Shown here in pieces: positions 1 through 4,625 of a stretch of 5,067 bases of DNA. Under the pieces are notes generated by a model. It ran no database searches. It saw only the letters and a list, made by a program, of their open reading frames with translations, and had not been told where the DNA came from. Position numbers and translations under genes: made by a program. How positions within the stretch are numbered: position 1 is the first letter of the stretch; each line of letters opens with the position of its first letter. Origin of the DNA: Aquificaceae bacterium (GTDB lineage Bacteria; Aquificota; Aquificia; Aquificales; Aquificaceae). Where the stretch lies: contig WFPN01000109.1 in the NCBI GenBank assembly GCA_015487535.1, positions 1 to 5,067 on the forward strand, read 5' to 3'.

Positions 1-665
1 CTGAGGACATCTTGGGCGTCGATTCCCAGAAGGAAATCTTGTTCAGGAACACAGCCCAGTTCGTTAGGGGCTACCCCGCCAACGATGTCCTCCTGTGGGG
101 TGACAGGGGAACGGGAAAGTCCTCCTTGGTAAGATCACTCCTGAAGCCCTTTGCCGAAGAGGGTCTTAGGATAATCCAGCTCCACAAGTGGGAGATCCCT
201 TCCCTCTCCGACCTTTACCAGGTCCTTAGAGGAAAACTCCAGAGGTTTATCCTCTTCTTCGACGACCTATCCTTCGAGCCCGGCGAGGAGTCCTTCAAGC
301 TCTTAAAGTCCTTACTTGATGGGGATATAGAGGAAAGACCGTCGAACGTGCTCGTTTACGCCACATCCAACAGGAGGCATTTGGTCCCGAACGGGGACGA
401 GGGAGATAAGTTTCCAACGGACAGCTTTCACGAGAGGATCTCCCTCATAGAGAGGTTCGGTATAAGACTCGCCTTCTACCCATTCGATAAAGGGACCTAC
501 CTCAGGATAGTGGAGCACTACGTCAGCAAGCGTGGGATCGTTGTTCCCAAAGAAAGGCTAGTGGACGAGGCCCTCAGATGGGCAACCGAGAGGGGAAACT
601 TCTCCGGAAGGACAGCTTACCAGTTCGTGAAGGACCTCGAAGGCAGACTCAGTCTCTCTTCCTGA
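1..665 (+). CDS. DUF815-type P-loop ATPase, 5' truncated by window edge
   Basis: This is the 3' part of a gene for an AAA-like nucleotide-binding protein of the uncharacterised DUF815 family. The open frame continues upstream of the TTG at position 12 (codons at 3-11 read Glu-Asp-Ile), and that region already belongs to the conserved 'LLGV(D/E)xQKE' opening of the family, so the true start lies before the window. A Walker A motif, GDRGTGKS, lies at about nt 99-122. A Walker B segment, FILFFDD, follows at about nt 246-266. A 'YATSNRRH' stretch near nt 357-380 resembles a sensor-1 region. The C-terminal 'SGRTAYQFV' is typical of the family's helical lid. No signal peptide or membrane segment is visible, so a cytoplasmic location is likely. 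The role is unknown across the family; ATP binding is well supported, the substrate is not. The stop TGA at 663-665 lies inside the end of the convergent ferritin-like gene. Confidence 0.85.
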   Translation, partial: EDILGVDSQKEILFRNTAQFVRGYPANDVLLWGDRGTGKSSLVRSLLKPFAEEGLRIIQLHKWEIPSLSDLYQVLRGKLQRFILFFDDLSFEPGEESFKLLKSLLDGDIEERPSNVLVYATSNRRHLVPNGDEGDKFPTDSFHERISLIERFGIRLAFYPFDKGTYLRIVEHYVSKRGIVVPKERLVDEALRWATERGNFSGRTAYQFVKDLEGRLSLSS

Positions 666-1515
666 GGTCTCCCACGCTCAGTTTCCTCATTCTTCTGAGG
701 AACTCCAGGAGCCTCTGCTTGTGGTAGTCTTCCTGCTTCTCTATCCACTCCAGTAGGTTCCTTATCTTAGGATCGGAGACCTCCTTTGCCCTCCTTATGT
801 ACTCCTCCTTCGAGCTCTCCTCGTAGAGTATGTGGGACTCGACGTCCTTCGTTCTCTTGAGCTCAGGCATGGAAAGGTCTGGGGTTGCTCCCATGTCTCC
901 TATTTTCTCCCCCAGCTCTCCCATGTGGACCATGCTCTCTATTGCAAGGTCTAGCATTATATCCTTGTACTCACAGTCCTTCGAGTGGAAGAAGTTGTGA
1001 AGGTAGTCGAGGATTATCCTGTACTCCTCCTGAAGGAGCTTGTTCAGGAGCTCTACCGTCTTTCTGTCTGCTTCCTTCTTCTCCTCCTCGCTCAGCTCCA
1101 TGCTCTTGACCTGCTCTAGGAGCTCCGAGAACTCGTGCTTGTGCTGGGACTCGTCGTTTATGACTCTCTCGAGGAGTTTCTTCACTGAGTCATCCTTGAC
1201 CTCCTCGAGCTGTTTTGTGTAGGTCTCTATGGCGAGCTGCTCTGCGTTCACGTCGCTTTCTAACATGCTCGCCCAGTCGGGTCCTCCGACCTTTATCTCC
1301 TCCTCTATCCTCTTCAACTCCACCTGACCTCCCAGCTGGACTACCTTCTGGGCGAACCACTTCATATGCCTCATCTCCTGACGGGCTATCTTCTCTATCT
1401 CCTCCGTTATCTCAGGGTTCCCTATCAGGAATATGTGGTAGAGGTACTGGACTATCGCTGAGTGCTCCAAGGCTACGTCGTAGAGGAGCATGCTTATGAG
1501 CTCTGACTTTCTCAT
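649..1515 (-). CDS. Tandem ferritin-like protein (two fused four-helix bundles)
   Basis: This 288-aa cytoplasmic protein contains two ferritin-like (bacterioferritin/rubrerythrin-type) di-iron bundles in tandem. Domain 1 (about 1-135) shows the full ligand set: E17, E47xxH50, E92 and E122xxH125. Its third and fourth helices ('MLESD...', 'NDESQHKHEF') read very like E. coli bacterioferritin. Domain 2 (about 150-275) matches E164, H197, E232 and E262xxH265 with the same 30-residue spacings, but the position equivalent to E47 is S194, with E193 next to it, so its metal site may be altered. Met48 and Met195 sit where bacterioferritin has its haem-ligand Met, which alone does not show haem binding. 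Single-domain relatives are about 150-160 aa, so this is a fusion or internal duplication. Likely roles are iron handling or peroxide detoxification (inferred). It is the last gene of the minus operon, 13 bp after ychF, with a strong Shine-Dalgarno sequence that fixes the ATG at 1515. Confidence 0.85.
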   Translation of the reverse strand: MRKSELISMLLYDVALEHSAIVQYLYHIFLIGNPEITEEIEKIARQEMRHMKWFAQKVVQLGGQVELKRIEEEIKVGGPDWASMLESDVNAEQLAIETYTKQLEEVKDDSVKKLLERVINDESQHKHEFSELLEQVKSMELSEEEKKEADRKTVELLNKLLQEEYRIILDYLHNFFHSKDCEYKDIMLDLAIESMVHMGELGEKIGDMGATPDLSMPELKRTKDVESHILYEESSKEEYIRRAKEVSDPKIRNLLEWIEKQEDYHKQRLLEFLRRMRKLSVGDLRKRD

Positions 1516-1520
1516 CCTTT

Positions 1521-1526
1521 ACCTCC
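1521..1526 (-). promoter_or_regulatory. Shine-Dalgarno for the ferritin-like gene
   Basis: On the minus strand GGAGGT, within AAGGGAGGT, lies 5 nt before the ATG at 1515. It sits in the 13-bp gap after the ychF stop, and the extended match runs into that stop codon. It is the strongest ribosome-binding site in the minus operon and suggests this gene can be translated at a high, independent rate. Confidence 0.85.
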
Positions 1527-1528
1527 CT

Positions 1529-2641
1529 TCAGACGTTGAACCTGAAATAGACTATGTCCCCGTCCTGGATCTCGTAGTCCTTTCCTTCCAAGCGGACGAG
1601 GCCCATCTCCTTGGCCTTCGTCATAGATCCTGCCCTTACGTAGTCCTCGTAGTTTATCACCTCCGCTGCGATGAAGCCCCTCTCCATGTCCGAGTGGATC
1701 TTTCCCGCCGCCTGGGGGGCCTTGGTTCCCTTTACCACGGTCCAGGCCCTCGTTTCCTTCTCCCCGGCGGTAAAGAAGGTGATCAGGTTCAGCAGTCTGT
1801 AGCCCTCCCTTATCACTTTGTTAAGACCCGGCTCAGAGAGTCCGTAGACTTCCAGAAGCTCTTTCCTCTCCTCATCTTCGAGACCGGCGAGCTGGGCCTC
1901 TATCTCCGCACAGACCACCACCACTGGAGCGTTCTCTTTTTCCGCCCGCTCTTTAACCCTCTGAACGTGGGGGTTGTTCTCACCCTCGGGAAGGTCCTCC
2001 TCCCCTATGTTGGCTATGTACATGACAGGCTTTGTGGTGAGAAGGAAGAGTTCCTTTGTGGCGTAATCCCAGGCCTCTTTGGAGAGCTTATCCTTGTGCC
2101 TTCTGAGAGGTTCGAGATTCTCTAGGATCTCCTTTATAGTCTTGAGATGTTCGAGCTCTTCTTTAGCCTTTTTATCACCGCCCTTGGCGGTCTTTTCAAC
2201 CTTTTCGAGTCTTTTGTTTACGGTTTCAAGATCCTTGGCTATTAGCTCTATGTCTATTATGTCCGCGTCCCTAACGGGATCAACGCTCCCCTCCACGTGG
2301 ACCACGTCCGGGTTCTCGAAGCACCTGAGGACCATCGCTATCGCGTCCACCTCCCTTATGTGGGAGAGGAACTGATTTCCTAAACCTTCCCCCTTGCTCG
2401 CCCCTTTCACCAGGCCAGCTATGTCCACGAACTCTATGAAGGTGGGGGTGATCTTCTTCGACTTCTCGAGCTCGGCTATCTTGTAGAGCCGCTCATCAGG
2501 GACCTCCACAACGCCCACGTTCGGCTCTATCGTGCAGAAGGGATAGTTCGCCGCCTGAGCTTTGGCCGTCTGGGTAAGGGCGTTGAAGAGGGTGGATTTG
2601 CCCACGTTCGGGAGGCCGACTATTCCTAAATTGAAACCCAT
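1529..2641 (-). CDS. ychF: YchF/OLA1 family ribosome-associated ATPase
   Basis: This is a full-length YchF (370 aa; E. coli about 363), an Obg-related P-loop NTPase that prefers ATP to GTP and associates with ribosomes. The G1 motif GLPNVGKS is at 9-16. The switch I region YPFCTIEPNVG is at 33-43. G3 is DIAGLVKGASKGEGLGN at 73-89, with hydrophobic L77 where Ras-type GTPases carry the catalytic Gln. The G4 position reads NIGE (211-214), an NxxE form in place of NKxD and characteristic of ATP-preferring YchF/OLA1. A helical coiled-coil insertion spans about 130-190, and the C-terminal TGS domain spans about 283-366. The start MGFNLGIVGLPNVGK matches the family N-terminus. In E. coli and human cells the family dampens antioxidant responses (established knowledge). 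It is the third gene of the minus operon, 18 bp after the previous stop, and has no Shine-Dalgarno sequence but a -10-like box close to the ATG. Confidence 0.97.
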   Translation of the reverse strand: MGFNLGIVGLPNVGKSTLFNALTQTAKAQAANYPFCTIEPNVGVVEVPDERLYKIAELEKSKKITPTFIEFVDIAGLVKGASKGEGLGNQFLSHIREVDAIAMVLRCFENPDVVHVEGSVDPVRDADIIDIELIAKDLETVNKRLEKVEKTAKGGDKKAKEELEHLKTIKEILENLEPLRRHKDKLSKEAWDYATKELFLLTTKPVMYIANIGEEDLPEGENNPHVQRVKERAEKENAPVVVVCAEIEAQLAGLEDEERKELLEVYGLSEPGLNKVIREGYRLLNLITFFTAGEKETRAWTVVKGTKAPQAAGKIHSDMERGFIAAEVINYEDYVRAGSMTKAKEMGLVRLEGKDYEIQDGDIVYFRFNV

Positions 2642-2649
2642 AGCTGACT

Positions 2650-2678
2650 AATATAAGGCCTAAGTGGGTAGATTTCCA
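2650..2678 (-). promoter_or_regulatory. Candidate internal promoter for ychF
   Basis: On the minus strand TATATT (2655-2650, 5 of 6 matches to TATAAT) lies 17 nt downstream of TGGAAA (2678-2673, 4 of 6 to TTGACA). The -10 hexamer ends 8 nt before the ychF ATG at 2641, where no Shine-Dalgarno sequence is present. Transcription from here would give ychF a leader of about 0-3 nt. The -35 half lies within the end of the upstream gene. Short AT-rich boxes occur by chance, so this is tentative. Confidence 0.4.
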
Positions 2679-3100
2679 CTCAGGACCTCTTCGCGGAGTC
2701 TCTGGAGCTCCTTGAACATCTCTTTGGTGTTGAAGCGCGTCTGGTAGGTTTCGATCATCAACCTCCAGTCCCAGTAATTGTTTTTGGCCTCAAGGAATGA
2801 GACCTTTTCAAGTTTGTCGTTCACGAACACGGCGAGGAATGTGGAGGCTATCGGCCCGGGCTGTTTCTGGTGCTGCCAGATAAGGACTCCCATAACGAAG
2901 CATTCCTTACCGTTCCTCTCCCCGAATCCCGCTATCCCGAGTATGTCCTCCACCTGGGTGGGGTAGAGCTTTTTAAGGCCGTCCCTGAACGGCTCCACGA
3001 GTGCTAGGAACTCCTCCTGGGATAGCCTCCTGGAGCCTTCCTCTCTACCTTCTTCCCTTTCCTCCCCTCCGTCCGAGGGGAACCTTATCACCTTTCCCAT
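2660..3100 (-). CDS. Hypothetical protein, 146 aa
   Basis: I do not recognise this protein. With the ATG at 3100 it has 146 residues. It opens with MGKVIRFP, followed by a charged low-complexity linker (about 12-25, mostly Glu, Gly and Arg). A mixed alpha/beta core of about 26-115 includes 'VEDILGIAGFG' (50-60), two hydrophobic strand-like stretches (68-75 and 84-93) and an aromatic 'NNYWDW' (107-112). A charged C-terminal helix covers about 120-140. It has one Cys (67), no signal peptide and no membrane segment, and codon use matches its neighbours. The start shares one base with the cupin stop (TGATG); a GTG at 3103 is an alternative that would overlap by 4 nt. No Shine-Dalgarno sequence precedes it, so translation is probably coupled to the cupin gene. 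Its place between a cupin and ychF hints at a partner in the same process, but no function can be assigned. Confidence 0.8.
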   Translation of the reverse strand: MGKVIRFPSDGGEEREEGREEGSRRLSQEEFLALVEPFRDGLKKLYPTQVEDILGIAGFGERNGKECFVMGVLIWQHQKQPGPIASTFLAVFVNDKLEKVSFLEAKNNYWDWRLMIETYQTRFNTKEMFKELQRLREEVLSGNLPT

Positions 3101-3390
3101 CACTTAGACCCGCACACGTATCTCACGCCCTTTTCGGTCTTAGCCCAGTGGGGTGTGTTTGGCTCGAGCTCTATCATGTCCCCCTCTCTCAGGACTATCT
3201 CCTTTCCCTCTGCGCCTATAGTTACCTCTCCTTCCACGACCCACCTGACCTCCCTGTCTGGATGGGTGTGGATCGGGTAGTACGTTCCGGGAGCGTCCGA
3301 CCAGGTATAAACCGAGTATCCTCTCTGTCTGAGGATCTCCTTCACCTTCTCCTCGTCCTTTATACCCGTGGACTCGAACCTGACCCTCAT
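3100..3390 (-). CDS. Small single-domain cupin, probable metal-binding
   Basis: This is a 96-aa one-domain cupin (beta-barrel). The first cupin motif is clear: H41, H43 and E47 in 'PIHTHPDREVRWVVEGEV', followed by G54. The second motif supplies H81 in 'EGDMIELEPNTPHWA', so the usual three-His/one-Glu metal site is complete. The metal and reaction cannot be told from sequence. Small cupins of this kind can be dioxygenases, isomerases or ligand sensors. I chose the ATG at 3390 (MRVRFESTG). In-frame ATGs at 3414 and 3441 would add 8 or 17 residues with no cupin similarity, crossing the AT-rich promoter-like gap and running into epmA. It is the first gene of the minus operon and its stop overlaps the next start. 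It has no Shine-Dalgarno sequence, and a perfect TATAAT ends 9 nt upstream. Confidence 0.85.
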   Translation of the reverse strand: MRVRFESTGIKDEEKVKEILRQRGYSVYTWSDAPGTYYPIHTHPDREVRWVVEGEVTIGAEGKEIVLREGDMIELEPNTPHWAKTEKGVRYVCGSK

Positions 3391-3395
3391 CGAAT

Positions 3396-3401
3396 TAAAA
3401 T
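3396..3401 (+). promoter_or_regulatory. epmA: Candidate -10 box for the epmA operon
   Basis: TAAAAT (5 of 6 matches to TATAAT) ends 11 nt before the epmA ATG at 3413. It shares bases 3400-3401 with the opposing TATAAT of the cupin operon, so polymerase could not occupy both at once. No convincing -35 is visible. A promoter must exist somewhere before epmA because the gene upstream is divergent, and the choice of this hexamer is tentative. Confidence 0.35.
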
Positions 3402-3405
3402 TATA
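3400..3405 (-). promoter_or_regulatory. -10 box for the minus-strand operon (cupin first)
   Basis: On the minus strand a perfect TATAAT (3405-3400) lies in the 22-bp AT-rich gap between divergent start codons, ending 9 nt before the cupin ATG at 3390. The predicted transcription start is at or within about 3 nt of the ATG. No good -35 is seen at 17 nt: the hexamer there reads ATCTTT, and the nearest partial match, TTTCCA, is at a short 14-nt spacing. Either an extended contact or an activator may compensate. Confidence 0.5.
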
Positions 3406-3412
3406 TGCTCCC

Positions 3413-4303
3413 ATGCTCCTGGAAAGATGGGACGAGTTCATAAACCGACTCAGGGATTTCTTCAGGAGGAGGGGTTATCTGGAAGTTTCAACGCCGATAC
3501 TACTGGAGTCTCCCAACCTGGACTCCAACGTAGATCCTATTCCTGTAGAGGTTAGACTGGGGAAAGAGAACAGGACCCTCTGGCTTCAGACATCCCCCGA
3601 GTACTCGATGAAGAAGATACTCTCAAAGTACAAAAGGGACATATTCCAGATAGCCAAGGTATTCAGGAACGGTGAACGTGGAAAACTCCACAGATTGGAG
3701 TTTCACATGCTCGAGTGGTACAAGGTGGAAGGTGATTACAGATTTCTGATTGAGGAGATAAAGGAGCTCCTCTCGGAGCTGTTTGGCTTTAATGAGTTTG
3801 AGGAAATTAGCGTAGCGGAGGCATTTGAAAGGTATTTGGGAATAGGGCTAAGCGACAGGGAAAAGGATCTAAGGGAGGCCCTCGATAGAAAGGGCATCCA
3901 TTACGAGGATGGAGAAGACTGGGAGACCCTCTTCTACAGGGCCTTTATAGAGGTAGAGAGAAAGCTCGGCTTTGAAAGGCCCGCCTTCTTAAAGGACTTC
4001 CCCAAAAGGCTCTGTGCCCTTGCCAAGGTGAGGGGAAACGTAGCGCTCAGGTTTGAGCTCTTCATAAAGGGGATAGAGCTTGCCAACGGCTGGACGGAGG
4101 AGACTAACCCTTACGAGGTGAGGAGGAGGCTGGAAGCTGAAGCTAAGAAGAGGGGTCTTCCTATAGACGAGAGGTTCATCGAAGCGCACCACAGCATGCC
4201 CCCATGCGCCGGTTGCTCCATAGGGGTGGAGAGGCTCTTCATGCTCTGGATGGGAAAGGATAGCCTCGACGATATAGAATTATTTAACTATGAACACCTT
4301 TGA
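3413..4303 (+). CDS. epmA: EpmA-like elongation factor P lysyltransferase (GenX/PoxA)
   Basis: This 296-aa protein is a class II lysyl-tRNA synthetase paralogue consisting of the catalytic core without the anticodon-binding domain. EpmA uses ATP to attach (R)-beta-lysine or lysine to a conserved Lys of elongation factor P. Motif 1 is around 'GYLEVSTPIL' (21-30), followed by 'LWLQTSPEYSMKKIL' (56-70). Motif 2 is 'FRNGERGKLHRLEFHMLEWY' (84-103), with R85. The lysine-site helix 'GIELANGW' is at 220-227. Motif 3 is 'GVERLFML' (271-278), with R274. E. coli EpmA is about 325 aa and aligns along the whole length. I chose the ATG at 3413 because 'MLLERWDEF' aligns with the E. coli N-terminal helix; a GTG at 3368 adds 15 residues that overlap the cupin gene. 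No Shine-Dalgarno sequence is present. Neither efp nor epmB is in the window. A true short LysRS-like amino acid ligase of other specificity is the main alternative. Confidence 0.9.
   Translation: MLLERWDEFINRLRDFFRRRGYLEVSTPILLESPNLDSNVDPIPVEVRLGKENRTLWLQTSPEYSMKKILSKYKRDIFQIAKVFRNGERGKLHRLEFHMLEWYKVEGDYRFLIEEIKELLSELFGFNEFEEISVAEAFERYLGIGLSDREKDLREALDRKGIHYEDGEDWETLFYRAFIEVERKLGFERPAFLKDFPKRLCALAKVRGNVALRFELFIKGIELANGWTEETNPYEVRRRLEAEAKKRGLPIDERFIEAHHSMPPCAGCSIGVERLFMLWMGKDSLDDIELFNYEHL
4275..4280 (+). promoter_or_regulatory. Candidate -10 box before the 111-aa gene
   Basis: TAGAAT (5 of 6 matches to TATAAT) lies inside the 3' end of epmA and ends 9 nt before the ATG at 4290, the same geometry as at the cupin start. 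The region 4271-4289 is unusually AT-rich for this window. No Shine-Dalgarno sequence and no good -35 are present. It could be an internal promoter giving a leaderless mRNA, or simply the AT-rich codons of the epmA C-terminus. Confidence 0.3.
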
Positions 4304-4625
4304 GACCTTTCTCGAGGTAGTCCTGAGGTTTTCCGACCTCAAGTGGTCCGAGTTCAGGGATGACCTCATAGTCAAGTGCATGAAAGCCCTCAGAAAGTTC
4401 AGGGACGGCAAGAGCGTGGAGGAGGTTCTTTCCGACAAGAAGATCTCCTCGGAGATAGAGGGGGTTATCGAGCTTCTGAAGAACTTTGCAGACTCTAATT
4501 CCCCTGAAGAGGTAAACAGGCTGATAGATGCCCTAGGTATGTTCACGAAGGCTCCCGCCCCCTGCAAGATGAAGATAATAGCCCTTATAGAGATGATGCT
4601 CGGTAGAGCGGAGGCCAAGGGGTGA
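4290..4625 (+). CDS. Hypothetical all-helical protein, 111 aa
   Basis: I do not recognise this family. The 111-aa product appears entirely helical and acidic to neutral. An N-terminal amphipathic helix (2-15) is followed by a 'DDLIVKCMKALRKFRDG' helix (24-40). Two further helical segments cover 42-68 and 72-85. A short 'KAPAPCKMK' turn (87-95) leads to a hydrophobic helix, 'IIALIEMML' (96-104), too short and charged at its ends to be a clear membrane span. Cysteines are at 30 and 92. Codon use (AGG, ATA, CTC, AAG, GAG) matches the neighbours, supporting a real gene over the antisense frame opposite it. The start overlaps epmA by 14 bp and the stop overlaps the metF GTG, so it sits firmly in the operon. 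No Shine-Dalgarno sequence precedes the ATG; the next in-frame ATG, at 4380, would cut 30 residues. Confidence 0.75.
   Translation: MNTFETFLEVVLRFSDLKWSEFRDDLIVKCMKALRKFRDGKSVEEVLSDKKISSEIEGVIELLKNFADSNSPEEVNRLIDALGMFTKAPAPCKMKIIALIEMMLGRAEAKG
4610..4614 (+). promoter_or_regulatory. metF: Shine-Dalgarno for metF
   Basis: GGAGG lies 7 nt before the GTG at 4622, inside the last codons of the 111-aa gene. It decides the metF start and is the only clear ribosome-binding site in the plus operon. Confidence 0.8.

Noticed and set aside
12..665. TTG at 12 as the true start of the DUF815 gene
   Set aside because: The frame is open to the window edge, and the residues before the TTG fit the conserved family opening, so the gene is truncated by the window.
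683..702. Inverted repeat TTCCTCA / TGAGGAA with a 6-nt loop, 18 nt after the DUF815 stop, as a terminator
   Set aside because: It has a 7-bp stem of only moderate GC and no T-run follows it on the plus strand. It lies within ferritin-like coding sequence and could occur by chance.
1490..2125. Open frame of 211 codons on the plus strand opposite ychF and the ferritin start
   Set aside because: It is a shadow of the certain ychF gene. Its product has no recognisable domain and it has no start signal.
3368..3412. Longer EpmA from GTG 3368
   Set aside because: The 15 extra residues come from DNA coding for the cupin N-terminus and the intergenic gap, and the family alignment starts at the ATG at 3413.
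3391..3441. Longer cupin starting at ATG 3441 or 3414
   Set aside because: The added residues carry no cupin similarity, cross the AT-rich promoter-like gap and overlap the epmA start head to head. Nothing resembling a properly spaced Shine-Dalgarno sequence supports them.
3001..3555. Open frame of 184 codons on the plus strand across three real genes
   Set aside because: It crosses the cupin gene, the divergent promoter and the epmA start. Its Pro/Leu/Ser-rich product is typical of an antisense shadow.
4280..4618. Antisense frame of 112 codons opposite the 111-aa gene
   Set aside because: It mirrors the sense gene almost exactly. The sense frame fits the operon overlaps and the local codon use; the antisense product is Ser/Leu/Ile-rich and has no start signal.
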